DNA from: Candidatus Krumholzibacteriota bacterium
GTDB taxonomy: Bacteria > Krumholzibacteriota > Krumholzibacteriia > JAJRXK01
Direction: 5' to 3'
DNA: 64,000 bases
Assembly: GCA_029262065.1 (NCBI GenBank)
Contig: JAJDAC010000044.1
Span: forward strand, 1-64,000
Shown piece by piece: positions 35,731 through 44,799 of this stretch. Below the pieces are notes generated by a model. The model saw only the letters and a list, made by a program, of their open reading frames with translations, was not told the origin of the DNA and did not search any database. The stretch's first letter is position 1, and every line of letters starts with the position of its first letter. The position numbers and the translations under genes were made by a program.

Positions 35731-36736
35731 GGTCCTTGGGATCCTTGAACACATTCTGGCGAATGTAGTTTTGCATGGTCCAGACGATGTCTTCGCCCTC
35801 GACCTGGAAGTAGCACTGGCTTTCGTCATCGGGCAACTGGCGGCCGAACCGAAGTGTGTGCTGCGTGGAGTCCTTCATGGTAACCGTCACGCGATCGGCG
35901 TCGTCACCCAGGCCGTACTCTTCCTTCATGTCGCGGCCCGCGATATCGCGAGCACGCAGGTTGGTAAGGCTATTCAGAATCGCGTCGGCCTGCGTCTTGG
36001 TGGCCTGGAACGACTCCGGTACGGTCACCCGCCACTCGTAGGCCGACGGGTCAGGCAGAGCCTGGGCGCCGGTAGAGTCAGCCTGGACTTCGGGGAACTC
36101 CTTGTTCATGACCAACGCAAACTCGCTCGACTTCAGGTCGAGCGAAGCGGCCTCGTTTCGATCGAGTTCGAAGACCACCAGGTCGATCCATGAAGCCCGA
36201 TCGGGGTCGGTCTGGTCCTCGCCGAACATGCCAAAGTCACTGCGCAGGTTGTGGCTGGCCAGCAACGCCTCGTTGGAGCCGTCGGTCCGTACGAACCCAC
36301 CCGAGCCACTGGACTTGCCCACCAGAAAGTGATGCAGGTCTGCCCCGGATTCTCCCTTCACCACGACGTGCAACGCATTGGCGTCTTCGAGTTGGTAGTC
36401 GCCCAACACGCCAGCGTCGTCGCTGCGAAATTCGCCTTCCATACTCTCCAGATTTCCCAGCAGAGTACGAATCTTGTTTTCGTTGGCCGGCGCATCGTGG
36501 TGATTGGTGAGCACCCAATCGGTGCCCCGCTTCGACATCACTACGCCTCCTTCACGGTTTTCACCGCGATAGGCCTCGATTCCAAATACGTCATCGGTCG
36601 ACAGCGGCCCTTCCACTACGTCGCGAAAGCCGCCGGTATTGTCCATGTGACTACGCTGCTGGCTGGTGAGCATGTAGGTACCGCCCAAGACCACCAGCAG
36701 AACCACGAGGATCACGAGATTGCGATTGCTTCCCAT
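35717..36736 (-). CDS. DUF4340 domain protein, membrane-anchored, part of a Gld-like ABC module
   Basis: A 339-residue protein with one N-terminal transmembrane anchor (LVILVVLLVVLGGTYML) and an extracytoplasmic region. An AGGAG lies about 11 bases before the ATG. Repeated beta-alpha units with GVVMSKRGTDWVLTNHHDAPANENKIRTLLGNLESM and a later TDVTVTMKDSTQHTLRFGRQL-like stretch match the DUF4340 repeat pattern. In many bacteria this domain is encoded next to Gld-like ABC transporter genes, as here (fourth gene after ATPase, permease and GldG-like auxiliary protein). The molecular role is unknown. The 3' end overlaps ygfZ (14 bases), tail to tail. Confidence 0.8.
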   Translation of the reverse strand: MGSNRNLVILVVLLVVLGGTYMLTSQQRSHMDNTGGFRDVVEGPLSTDDVFGIEAYRGENREGGVVMSKRGTDWVLTNHHDAPANENKIRTLLGNLESMEGEFRSDDAGVLGDYQLEDANALHVVVKGESGADLHHFLVGKSSGSGGFVRTDGSNEALLASHNLRSDFGMFGEDQTDPDRASWIDLVVFELDRNEAASLDLKSSEFALVMNKEFPEVQADSTGAQALPDPSAYEWRVTVPESFQATKTQADAILNSLTNLRARDIAGRDMKEEYGLGDDADRVTVTMKDSTQHTLRFGRQLPDDESQCYFQVEGEDIVWTMQNYIRQNVFKDPKDLKPE

Positions 36737-36772
36737 TCTTTCATCGCTCCTGCAAGGGCAATTCGTGTTGGG

Positions 36773-38497
36773 TCAAGCGCTCTGCGCGGCCAGGAACATC
36801 GCTTGTTCCCGGCGTCGACGCGCGGAGCGAACGAATCCGAACAAGGCCACCAACAGCGGTACGAAACCCACTACGAAAAAGCGGAAGAACAACTTCTGGC
36901 CGTCGCTCACGGGTTCGAGAACACGCTGACTAATAGCTTTCGATCGGATCTGGATGATGTCTTCACCAAGCGTCATGGCGTCGACCGAATTCAACAGAAA
37001 CAGTCCGTTGCCCCCCGCCTGGATGAGACTGTCGTCGAACATCTTGGCGCAGCCCACGACCACCAACTTGGTATCCACCGGGGTAAACGTCTCCACCGGC
37101 GGTGGCACCGTCGTGTCGGCGGCCGCGTTCCAGGACGGAATGGTTCCGTCGGCAAACAAATTGGGCAACGTGCCCTCCAGCATGACCGCCAGCGGGGCAT
37201 TGCGCAGCTGGGTGTTGGCGTCGGGCTGCATGGCCTCTTGACTGAGAGGACCCGGCGTGAAGTCGCGCTGCCACGAGTTGTCCGAACTGGTGAACAGCGT
37301 CGTGACCTCCAGGCCATTCTCGGCCGTCTTGGTCTCGTCCACGTCCAGGCTCGTGCCCCACAGGTACAACAGCTGTGAAATACGATTGGTCACCGAGAAA
37401 TCCTGGTTCAGTTGATCGGCGGTGACGCTGATCTGAATGGGAGCCTGAACCGGCTCGGCCACCTGTAAGCGCATGCCGCCGATGTTGCGCTCGCTGGGAA
37501 TGGACAACACTTCCATGTTGGCATCCATGAGCAACTTGTCGGACACCGACACGCCGTAACCATCCAGGAGTCGGGCCAGCCCCGAGTTGCTTTGCGTGGG
37601 GGTCAGGTTGAACCCTCCGCGGCGGTTGGGAGCGTAGCTGTACTCGTAGTTCTGAACCGCCACGATCAGGTTGCCACCCTGCTGGGTGAACTTGTTGATC
37701 TCGTACAGCTGTCGCTCGTTCAGGTTCTTCGGGGCCAGCATGACCAGTGTGACCGCTTCCTCGGGAATCGGCGAATCGGCCGTGATCTCCACCCGGCGGG
37801 CATCGTAACTCTCGCGCTGAAGAACCTGTAGCACACTCTGATACAGGTCCTGCGGTTCAGGCGGCTGCTGACCCATCTGGAGATACATCTGCATCAGCTG
37901 TGGATCGATGGTCTGACGGCTGGCGTAGATCGCCACCACCGGATTGATATCGCGCGTCAGGCGCGTGACCGCGGCGCAGATGTCGTACTCGAGCGTAGTA
38001 AGACTCTGGGGCAGGATCTGCGGCAGCACCTCTTCTTGCTTGTCCTTGTAGGCAATCGTGATGGCGCTGTACACCAACTTGATGCCCATGGCGTCGCGGT
38101 CGATGGTCTGCACCTGAAAGGGCCGCACGTTCTTCGTGGCCAGGCGCTCGGCCAACTCGTCGTCACTCGATGGGTCGGCCACCGAAAAGTCCAGGTTGCC
38201 ATTGCTGGCCAGTTTGAACTCGGACAATTTATCGACCACGTCGCGCTCGAGCGTCTGCAACTGGGTGGGCAGGTCTTCCTTCTTGGTGATGTAGAACTTC
38301 AACTGTACGGGAACCTGCAGCTTGCCCAGCACACGCTTGGCCGCGGGACTCACGGTGTAGAGCTTCTCTTCGGTCAGGTCGAAGCGTCCCAGATCGACGC
38401 GCCCCACCACCCCGTTGAAAAACACCACGATACCCAGCAGCACCGCCGCGGTAATACCAAACGTCACGTTGAAATTGAGTTTCTTGTTGACCGCCAC
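36773..38497 (-). CDS. GldG-like ABC-type auxiliary protein
   Basis: A 574-residue protein. The GTG start shares one base with the permease stop. It has an N-terminal transmembrane segment (VTFGITAAVLLGIVVFFNG) followed by DLTEEKLYTVSPAAKRVLGKLQVPVQLKFYIT, the family signature of GldG/ABC_transp_aux proteins, then an extracytoplasmic domain of about 430 residues including NPVVAIYASRQT, VTLVMLAPKNLNERQLYEINKF and GGNLIVAVQNY. A C-terminal transmembrane segment (FRFFVVGFVPLLVALFGFV) ends in a basic tail. In Flavobacterium GldA, GldF and GldG are needed for gliding. In other phyla the same architecture occurs without gliding, so the role here is not assigned. Confidence 0.85.
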   Translation of the reverse strand: MAVNKKLNFNVTFGITAAVLLGIVVFFNGVVGRVDLGRFDLTEEKLYTVSPAAKRVLGKLQVPVQLKFYITKKEDLPTQLQTLERDVVDKLSEFKLASNGNLDFSVADPSSDDELAERLATKNVRPFQVQTIDRDAMGIKLVYSAITIAYKDKQEEVLPQILPQSLTTLEYDICAAVTRLTRDINPVVAIYASRQTIDPQLMQMYLQMGQQPPEPQDLYQSVLQVLQRESYDARRVEITADSPIPEEAVTLVMLAPKNLNERQLYEINKFTQQGGNLIVAVQNYEYSYAPNRRGGFNLTPTQSNSGLARLLDGYGVSVSDKLLMDANMEVLSIPSERNIGGMRLQVAEPVQAPIQISVTADQLNQDFSVTNRISQLLYLWGTSLDVDETKTAENGLEVTTLFTSSDNSWQRDFTPGPLSQEAMQPDANTQLRNAPLAVMLEGTLPNLFADGTIPSWNAAADTTVPPPVETFTPVDTKLVVVGCAKMFDDSLIQAGGNGLFLLNSVDAMTLGEDIIQIRSKAISQRVLEPVSDGQKLFFRFFVVGFVPLLVALFGFVRSARRRREQAMFLAAQSA

Positions 38498-39222
38498 TAG
38501 TACCGCCTCCCTTCCAGAGCCAGGGTATTCAGGACCAGAAACAAGGCGGACATGGACACGAAGTAGATGAGATTCCGCAGATCCACGACGCCACGCTGGA
38601 TGTCAGCGTAGTGCGTGGTCAGGCCCACGAAGCGTTGCAGAAAACTGCCCACGCCCGAGACCCAACCATCGACGGTCTGGGCCACCGTGCCGTCGCCCAC
38701 CAGATAGAAGAAGAAGCAGACGATCAGGCTCACGACGAACGCAGTGATCTGATCCTTGAACAGTCCGCTGACGAAGATGCCCACGGCCAGGAAGAACGCT
38801 CCCAACAGGAAGCTTCCCAGGTAACCGGCCACGATGGCTCCCATGTCGGGAGAACCAATCATCGTGAGCGTGATCGGAATGGTGATGGTGCCCAGTAGGC
38901 CCAATCCGTAGAAGGCCAGGCTGGCCAGATACTTACCCATGACGATGTGCCAGGATTTCATGGGCAACGTCATGAGCATTTCCATGGTGCCGATTCGGTT
39001 GTCCTCGGCCCAAAGCCGCATGGTGACGGCCGGCAGGAAGAACAGGTTGAACAGCGGCAGGTTGCCAAAGAATGAGCGCATGTCGGCATTGCCCATAAGG
39101 AAGAATGCCGTCATGTACCAACCGGCGGTAAGCAGCAGGAACACGATCAGGAATATGTACGCGATCGGGCTATCGAAGTAGCTGCGGAATTCGCGACGAA
39201 AGATGATGAACACGCTACCCAT
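38497..39222 (-). CDS. ABC transporter permease, GldF-like (ABC-2 type)
   Basis: A 241-residue membrane protein with about six hydrophobic segments. The N-terminus IIFRREFRSYFDSPIAYIFLIVF is typical of GldF/ABC-2 permeases, and further helices include PLFNLFFLPAVTMRLWAEDNRIGTMEMLMTLP, a conserved segment of the family. It forms the membrane channel for the ATPase encoded upstream, whose gene it overlaps by 8 bases. The stop overlaps the GldG-like start by one base. The arrangement ATPase, permease, auxiliary protein, DUF4340 suggests one complex. Confidence 0.88.
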   Translation of the reverse strand: MGSVFIIFRREFRSYFDSPIAYIFLIVFLLLTAGWYMTAFFLMGNADMRSFFGNLPLFNLFFLPAVTMRLWAEDNRIGTMEMLMTLPMKSWHIVMGKYLASLAFYGLGLLGTITIPITLTMIGSPDMGAIVAGYLGSFLLGAFFLAVGIFVSGLFKDQITAFVVSLIVCFFFYLVGDGTVAQTVDGWVSGVGSFLQRFVGLTTHYADIQRGVVDLRNLIYFVSMSALFLVLNTLALEGRRY

Positions 39223-40174
39223 GACGCGCCTCCTTACCCATGGTCTGGCGCCGTACCAGTTCGATGAATGCGTCTTCCAGCGACAGAGTAGGCGAAGAAA
39301 GCTCGTGCACGGCCCACTGGTTCTTCACGGCCAACTCCCCGACCGACTTCATCACGTCCTGGCCACGGGAAGTACGCAACTCCACGGTGACCGAACCATT
39401 CACCTCACCCACCAGGCTTACGCCTTCCACACCACTGATGGCAGCCAGTTCACGCTCCACGCTGTCGCGCGAGGCTCCCAGCGCCGCCCGGACCTGCGTA
39501 ACGTCGGACAGATCACGACGAATTTCGCTGATGAAACCGTCGGCGATGATCTTGCCGTTGTTGATGATGATCACGCGGTCGGTCGTGGAACTCACTTCCT
39601 GCAGAATGTGGGTGCTGAAGATGATCGTCTTCTCTTGCGCCAACTGCTGGATCAGCGAACGGATCTCGATGATCTGCAGCGGGTCGAGACCCGAAGTGGG
39701 CTCATCGAGAATGAGGATCTTGGGGTCGTGAATGAGCGCCTGGGCCAAACCCGTGCGCTGCTTGAACCCCTTCGAGAGCTCGATGATGTTCTTCTTGAGA
39801 ACACGACCCAGGCCGCATGCCTCCACCACGAACTTCCGGCGGCTGGCCAACGTGTTGCCACGCAGACCCCGCGCCTGACCACAAAAGTCCAGGAAGTCGT
39901 CGACGCGCATGTCGGTGTACAGCGGGTTGGTTTCTGGCAGGTAGCCGATCTTGCGCCGGACCCCGATGGGATCCTTCGTTACATCGTGCCCCTCCACCGT
40001 GACCTGGCCATCGGTGGGCGCCAGGTAGGTGGTGATGACCTTCATCGCGGTGCTCTTGCCGGCTCCGTTGGGCCCTAGAAAACCCAGGATCTGGCGATCT
40101 TTGACTTCGAAGGAGATCCCATCCAGAGCCCGGGTGGGTCCGTAGTCCTTCGTCAGCTTCTCCACACGGATCAT
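39215..40174 (-). CDS. ABC transporter ATP-binding protein, GldA-like
   Basis: A 319-residue ATPase from the ATG of MIRVEKLTKDYG, with GGAGG 11 bases upstream. The longer frame upstream is not protein-like. Walker A is FLGPNGAGKSTAMKVI, the signature is ELSKGFKQRTGLAQALIHDP, Walker B is ILILDEPTSGLDP, and the switch His is in IIFSTHI. The last 90 residues form the extra C-terminal domain usual in GldA-type ATPases (GVEGVSLVGEVNGSVTVELR). It powers the permease encoded next. The promoter candidate at 40312-40340 precedes it by about 130 bases. Confidence 0.9.
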   Translation of the reverse strand: MIRVEKLTKDYGPTRALDGISFEVKDRQILGFLGPNGAGKSTAMKVITTYLAPTDGQVTVEGHDVTKDPIGVRRKIGYLPETNPLYTDMRVDDFLDFCGQARGLRGNTLASRRKFVVEACGLGRVLKKNIIELSKGFKQRTGLAQALIHDPKILILDEPTSGLDPLQIIEIRSLIQQLAQEKTIIFSTHILQEVSSTTDRVIIINNGKIIADGFISEIRRDLSDVTQVRAALGASRDSVERELAAISGVEGVSLVGEVNGSVTVELRTSRGQDVMKSVGELAVKNQWAVHELSSPTLSLEDAFIELVRRQTMGKEARHG

Positions 40175-40311
40175 CGTCGAGAAGTCCTCCCCAAAGGCGT
40201 TGGAACGCAGATTCTTTGTTGATTGGCCGATCATCGACCGATGGCTCAATCGCAGGCCTGCTGCTGGTCCAAAAAGACGGACAACAGGGCTGGGCGCTGA
40301 ACCGGCGGCGA

Positions 40312-40340
40312 AGTATAGAAGACGACCGCCTCCGTGGCCA
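40312..40340 (-). promoter_or_regulatory. Candidate promoter of the Gld-like ABC operon
   Basis: On the minus strand TGGCCA (40335-40340, 4 of 6 matches to TTGACA) is followed after exactly 17 bases by TATACT (40312-40317, 5 of 6 matches to TATAAT). The predicted transcript would start near 40305 and carry a leader of about 130 bases before the ATPase start at 40174. The gap 40175-40446 (272 bases) is the longest in this part of the window and otherwise has no gene. Confidence 0.4.
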
Positions 40341-40357
40341 CACCCGGAAACGGGTGT
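40340..40357. other. Tetraloop hairpin just upstream of the Gld-like promoter
   Basis: ACACCCG (40340-40346), loop GAAA, CGGGTGT (40351-40357): a perfect 7-bp stem with a GAAA loop on the plus strand. It abuts the -35 candidate. It may be an operator or part of the 3' end of the isoprenoid operon that ends at 40447. No U-tract follows on the minus strand. Confidence 0.35.
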
Positions 40358-40428
40358 CCTCAAACCTCGCTGCGACGAGTGGATACGCCTGGCTTGCCAT
40401 GAAGTTCCCAGTTTTCCAGCCGATCGGG

Positions 40429-40458
40429 CGGCCAGAAACCAACCGGTTAGACTGGCCG
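40429..40458 (-). other. Inverted repeat at the 3' end of the idi gene
   Basis: Arms CGGCCAG (40429-40435) and CTGGCCG (40452-40458) flank the stop codon of the isopentenyl-diphosphate isomerase gene, with an inner AACCGGTT palindrome. It could act as a transcript end structure, but there is no U-tract. Confidence 0.3.
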
Positions 40459-41481
40459 TAAATCACTGCGATCAAGATCTTTAGCCCGGGCCCGGCCGGC
40501 GTAGAAGCAGCTGATCTGTAGTTCCCGCCGGATGCGCTCGAAACGCTCCCGCAGGGCATCGCGGCCGCGGTGGGCCGCCAGGAGCAGCGGCCGCGCCAGG
40601 CCCACCACGTCAGCTCCCAGGGCCAGCGCCACGGCTACGTCGGCCCCGCTGCGCACGCCGCCGCTGGCGATGAGGTTCTGCGTGGGATACAGCTCGCGCA
40701 CGGCCAGTATGCTCTGTGCGGTGGATTCGCCCCAATCGCCGAACACCGTCGCGGCCTCGTCATCGTGGGACCTCATGGCCTCAATGCGAGCCCAGCTGGT
40801 GCCGCCCGCGCCGCTCACTTCGAACCCCGCCAGGGGCACGTCCTGAAGCTTGCGCAGTGTCTTGAGCGACATGCCGTTGCCCGTGGTCTTCAAGAGCAGC
40901 GGACACGGAAGGTTGGCTGCGACGTGACGGATCTTCTCCAGGAGACCCTGGAAATTCGTGTCGCCTTCGGGCTGAAGCGCCTCCTGCAGGCTATTCAGGT
41001 GAAGGAACAACCCGTCGGCTTCGATCATCTCCACCGCCCGCATGCACTCCTCGAGCCCGTAACCGTAGTTGAGCTGCACCGCGCCCAGGTTGGCGAATAG
41101 CAGGGTATCGGGAGCCACGTCGCGGATGCGAAAACTCTCGACCAGGTCCGCGCGCTCGAGTGCCGCGCGTTGACTCCCTACTCCCATGGCACAGCCGACC
41201 TCGGAAGCCACGGTGGCCAACGTGCGATTGATCCGCGTGGCTTCTTCAGTACCACCGGTCATGGATGAGATGATCAAAGGAAGCTCGAGCGACGCGTCGA
41301 GAAAGCTGCGGCCCAGATCGATGGATTCCAGATCGACTTCGGGGAGAGCGTCGTGGATGAGTTGCCATTGATCCAGCCCATTGCCCACGCCCTGGAAACC
41401 CACGTCGTGCTCGAGGCACAGCTCGAGATGGTGTCGCTTGCGCGGCTGGGTCACGTCGGCCGGGTGTTCATCCTGGCTCAC
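40447..41481 (-). CDS. fni: Isopentenyl-diphosphate delta-isomerase, type 2 (FMN-dependent)
   Basis: A 344-residue TIM-barrel flavoprotein. The GTG start overlaps the ispH stop (GTGA). Segments match type 2 isomerases: RKRHHLELCLEHDVGFQ, LPLIISSMTGGTEEAT, the FMN/phosphate loops VGSQRAAL, LLKTTGNGMS, VSGAGGTSW and LIASGGVRSGADVA. It interconverts isopentenyl and dimethylallyl diphosphate using reduced FMN. It follows IspH, the last step of the MEP pathway, which makes both products, so the isomerase balances their ratio. Length is normal (about 340-350). A longer upstream frame overlaps ispH and is not used. Confidence 0.92.
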   Translation of the reverse strand: MSQDEHPADVTQPRKRHHLELCLEHDVGFQGVGNGLDQWQLIHDALPEVDLESIDLGRSFLDASLELPLIISSMTGGTEEATRINRTLATVASEVGCAMGVGSQRAALERADLVESFRIRDVAPDTLLFANLGAVQLNYGYGLEECMRAVEMIEADGLFLHLNSLQEALQPEGDTNFQGLLEKIRHVAANLPCPLLLKTTGNGMSLKTLRKLQDVPLAGFEVSGAGGTSWARIEAMRSHDDEAATVFGDWGESTAQSILAVRELYPTQNLIASGGVRSGADVAVALALGADVVGLARPLLLAAHRGRDALRERFERIRRELQISCFYAGRARAKDLDRSDLRPV

Positions 41482-42452
41482 GAAGTTCGCTCCGAACCCT
41501 TGGTACCGGATCCGGCCGGACGCAGTTCCGGCGGAAGCGGAAACGTCACGTCTTCGCGCGCCACTTCGCGCGTGCGAAGCTCGCCCCCCAGGTGTTGCAG
41601 GTGACGCACGACGTCCTGCACCAGGTCTTCTGGCGCGCTGGCGCCCGCGGTCAACCCCACACGCTGGCCGTCGGCTATCCACGCAGCGTCGATGTCGGTC
41701 GCGCGATCTATCAGGTACCCCGCGGCCCCGCGTTCGTTCGCGGTTTCCACCAGCCGCACGCTGTTGGAGCTGTTCTGGCTTCCCACCACCAACAGCACGT
41801 CGATGTTGTCATCACTGACCAACGACTTCACGGCATCCTGCCGATTCTGGGTGGCGTAACAGATGTCGTCTTTCTTGGGGCCGTGGATGTTGGGGAAACG
41901 CCTCCGTAGGGCATCGATGATACCTTTGGTTTCATCGACGGAAAGCGTGGTCTGGGTGACGTAATAGAGGTTGTCGGGATCGTCCACTTCCAGCGCGGTC
42001 ACTTGCTCGACGTTTTCGACCAGGAGCATGCGGTCGGGCGATTGGCCCAAGGTGCCCTCGACCTCATCGTGTCCATCGTGACCAATGAGAATTACGGTAC
42101 GCCCCTGCTTCACGCTGCGGCGCACTTCCAGATGCACCTTGGTAACCAGAGGACATGTGGCATCGATGATCGTGAGATCTCTCTCGCGCGCGGCGTCCCA
42201 CACCGCGGGCGAAACACCATGCGCGCTGAAGATGCAGGTGGAACCCGACGGCACCTGGTCGAGGGTTTCCACGAACACCACCCCACGATCGCGAAGGCGT
42301 TGCACCACCGCCTGGTTGTGGACGATTTCTTTTCGCACGTAGATGGGCGGAGGGTACTGATCCAGCGCCAGATAGACGATGTCCACGGCGCGCTCCACGC
42401 CGGCGCAGAAGCCCCGCGGACTAACCAGGAAGATCTCGAATCGCGGTGTCAT
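41478..42452 (-). CDS. ispH: 4-hydroxy-3-methylbut-2-enyl diphosphate reductase
   Basis: A 324-residue Fe-S enzyme, the final step of the MEP isoprenoid pathway. The three cluster cysteines are in PRGFCAGVERAV, DATCPLVTKVH and ICYATQNRQDAV. Other family blocks are VYVRKEIVHNQ-like YVRKEIVHNQAVV, TCIFSAHGVSP and VVGSQNSSNS. Length is typical with a short extra C-terminal tail of about 25 residues after the conserved VGLTAGASAPEDLVQ region. The gene is the second-last of the run that begins with beta-oxidation genes. It starts 25 bases after an acyl-CoA dehydrogenase stop and no Shine-Dalgarno site was evident. Confidence 0.94.
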   Translation of the reverse strand: MTPRFEIFLVSPRGFCAGVERAVDIVYLALDQYPPPIYVRKEIVHNQAVVQRLRDRGVVFVETLDQVPSGSTCIFSAHGVSPAVWDAARERDLTIIDATCPLVTKVHLEVRRSVKQGRTVILIGHDGHDEVEGTLGQSPDRMLLVENVEQVTALEVDDPDNLYYVTQTTLSVDETKGIIDALRRRFPNIHGPKKDDICYATQNRQDAVKSLVSDDNIDVLLVVGSQNSSNSVRLVETANERGAAGYLIDRATDIDAAWIADGQRVGLTAGASAPEDLVQDVVRHLQHLGGELRTREVAREDVTFPLPPELRPAGSGTKGSERTS

Positions 42453-42477
42453 GGGGTCAGTGTAACCGAAGCCAGGG

Positions 42478-43626
42478 TCAGCCGCCGTACTCGGAAAGGA
42501 CCGAGCGGGCTATGACGAGACGTTGGATTTCCGAAGTTCCCTCGTAGATGCGCAACACGCGGGCATCGCGATAGTAGCGCTCGATATCGTAGTCTTTGCT
42601 GTAGCCGTATCCGCCGTGGATCTGCAACGCGCGGTCGGCCGCGCGCCCGGCCATTTCACTCGCGGCCAGCTTGGCCATCGCGGCCTCGCGCCCGTAGGAA
42701 CGGCCCTGATCCTTCAACCATGCCGCCTTGTCCGCCAGCAATCGCGCCTGCTCCAGCTCCGTCGCCAGATCGGCCAGCATCCACTGGATGGCCTGCTTGG
42801 TGGCGATGGGCTTGCCGAATTGTTCGCGCTCGATGGCGTACCTGGCACCCACATCGAGGCAGGCCTGCGCCAGGCCCACCGACTGGTAGGCCACGCCGAT
42901 TCGACCGCCGTCGAGGGCCGACATGGCAATCTTGAACCCGTCGCCTTCTTCGCCCAGGCGTCGCGCGCCCGGTACGTCGACGTTCTCGAGCACCAACGAG
43001 ACGGCGTCGCTGCTGCGCAGGCCCATCTTGTCTTCCTTGGCTCCCACCATGAGCCCGGGCGTATCGCGATCGACCAGGAAGGCGCTGATGCCGTCGTGAC
43101 CTGGCTCGTTATCGAGTCGCGCCGTCACCACGAAGAACTGGGCGTGGTAACCATTGGTGACCCAGATCTTCTCTCCGCTCAATCGGTACCCGGTTTCGGT
43201 GCGCTCGGCCCGCGTGGTCATACTGGCCGCGTCGCTGCCCGCTCCCGGCTCGGTTACGCAGAAGCTGGCCAACTCGCCTTTCGACATGCGCGGCAGCACT
43301 TCCCGACGCAACTCTTCGCTGCCAAACTGTAGGATCGGAAAACTTCCCACACCATTGTGAACGGAAACCATGATGGCCACGCCGGCGTCGACGCGAGCCA
43401 ACTCGGCCACGACCCGACCGTAGGTTACGGTGTCGAGGCCCAGACCACCGTAGGTCTCGGGAAAACAGAGCCCGAAAAAGCCGTGATCGCGCACCATGTC
43501 CAGAAGTTCTGGATCGATGATGCCGGCCGCATCCATCTTGGCGCAGCGCGGAGCAATTTCACCGCGTGCGAAGTCGCGCACACCCTTGGTAAACATCTCC
43601 TGCTGTTCGTTCAGATCGAAATCCAC
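42478..43626 (-). CDS. Acyl-CoA dehydrogenase (copy 1)
   Basis: A 382-residue flavoprotein starting with GTG. GGAG lies 6 bases upstream, inside the end of the preceding gene. The three-domain fold is complete: N-terminal helices (FDLNEQQEMFTKGVRDF), the FAD/substrate beta domain ([34 protein letters not shown]) and the C-terminal helices with YGYSKDYDIERYYRDARVL and the catalytic-Glu region RIYEGTSEIQRLV. It makes trans-2-enoyl-CoA, passing electrons to ETF. Chain-length preference cannot be read. Only 3 bases separate it from the next-upstream dehydrogenase gene (copy 2). Confidence 0.93.
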   Translation of the reverse strand: MDFDLNEQQEMFTKGVRDFARGEIAPRCAKMDAAGIIDPELLDMVRDHGFFGLCFPETYGGLGLDTVTYGRVVAELARVDAGVAIMVSVHNGVGSFPILQFGSEELRREVLPRMSKGELASFCVTEPGAGSDAASMTTRAERTETGYRLSGEKIWVTNGYHAQFFVVTARLDNEPGHDGISAFLVDRDTPGLMVGAKEDKMGLRSSDAVSLVLENVDVPGARRLGEEGDGFKIAMSALDGGRIGVAYQSVGLAQACLDVGARYAIEREQFGKPIATKQAIQWMLADLATELEQARLLADKAAWLKDQGRSYGREAAMAKLAASEMAGRAADRALQIHGGYGYSKDYDIERYYRDARVLRIYEGTSEIQRLVIARSVLSEYGG

Positions 43627-43629
43627 GGC

Positions 43630-44769
43630 CTACTCCATTACCGAGGCCGCAATGACCATGCGTTGAACCTCGTTCGTACCCTCGTAGATGTCGCAGATCT
43701 TGGCGTCGCGCATGAGTTTCTCGACCGGGTACTCCTTCGAGTAGCCGTTGCCGCCGAAGATCTGCACCGCTTCCTCGGCGCAATGAACGGCAGTGGTCGA
43801 CGAAAACAGCTTCGCCATCGCCGATTCCTTGCTGTGGCGTACGCCGGTATCCTTTACAGCCGCGGCACGGTAGGTCAACAAGCGTGCGGCCTCCAAGCGC
43901 ATGGCCATGTCGGCGATCTTGAACTGGATAGCCTGAAACTGACCGATGGGCCGACCGAACTGCTCGCGTTCCTTGGAGTAACGGATGGAGTGCTCCAACG
44001 CGGCCTGCCCGATACCAAGGGCTTGAGCCGCGATACCAATGCGGCCACCGTCGAGCGTCTGCATTGCGACCTTGAAGCCGTTGTGTTCGTCGCCCAGAAG
44101 CTGATCGTCGTCCACCTCAACATCTTCGAACACGATCTGCGCCGTGTCGCTGGCGCGGATGCCCATCTTCTTTTCGGTATGGGCCACGACCACGCCCTTG
44201 GCCTTGGCATCCACCACGAACGCGGTAATACCGCGATGCCCCTTCTCGATGTCGGTCATCGTATACACGATGAGAGTGTCGGCATTCGCACCGTTGGTGA
44301 TGAAATTCTTGGTGCCATTGATGACGTAGCCGCCGCCAACCTTGCGCGCGACCGTGCGCTGGGCCGCCGCATCGGTGCCCGCCTGGGGCTCGCTGAGACA
44401 GTAGGCGCCCAACTTCTCTCCCTTGGCCAACGGCGTCAGCCATTTGGCCTTCTGGGCGTCGGTGCCGTACCTGACGAGCGGCCAGCAGGCCAGGCTGTTG
44501 TTGACCGACATGATGACGCCGCAACTCGCGTCGCCCCACGAAATCTGCTCGGCGGCCAGGATGTAGCTCACGGTATCGAGTCCCGCCCCGCCCCATTCCT
44601 GGGGAACCGACACGCCCATGAAACCCAGCTCGCCCAGTTTTTCGACGACTTCGGCGGGGAACCGGGACTCACGGTCCCACTGGGCCGCGTGCGGTACGAT
44701 TTCCTGCTCGGCGAACTCGCGCGCCGTCTTGCGAATGAGCTCTTGCTCGGAAGTGAGTTCGAACTTCAA
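43630..44769 (-). CDS. Acyl-CoA dehydrogenase (copy 2)
   Basis: A 379-residue flavoprotein. The start is a TTG, well supported by AGGAGG 5 bases upstream and by the usual N-terminus KFELTSEQELIRKTAREF. FAD-domain segments LSEPQAGTDAAAQRTVA and IVYTMTDIEKGHRG are present, and the catalytic region is DIYEGTNEVQRMVI after GGNGYSKEYPVEKLMRDAKI. It resembles the short/branched-chain group (butyryl/glutaryl-type), but substrate cannot be fixed. It sits between the 3-hydroxyacyl-CoA dehydrogenase gene and copy 1, with 30 and 3 bases of spacing. Confidence 0.93.
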   Translation of the reverse strand: MKFELTSEQELIRKTAREFAEQEIVPHAAQWDRESRFPAEVVEKLGELGFMGVSVPQEWGGAGLDTVSYILAAEQISWGDASCGVIMSVNNSLACWPLVRYGTDAQKAKWLTPLAKGEKLGAYCLSEPQAGTDAAAQRTVARKVGGGYVINGTKNFITNGANADTLIVYTMTDIEKGHRGITAFVVDAKAKGVVVAHTEKKMGIRASDTAQIVFEDVEVDDDQLLGDEHNGFKVAMQTLDGGRIGIAAQALGIGQAALEHSIRYSKEREQFGRPIGQFQAIQFKIADMAMRLEAARLLTYRAAAVKDTGVRHSKESAMAKLFSSTTAVHCAEEAVQIFGGNGYSKEYPVEKLMRDAKICDIYEGTNEVQRMVIAASVME

Positions 44770-44799
44770 GGGGTCCTCCTGCGATCGCCGGAATCGAAA

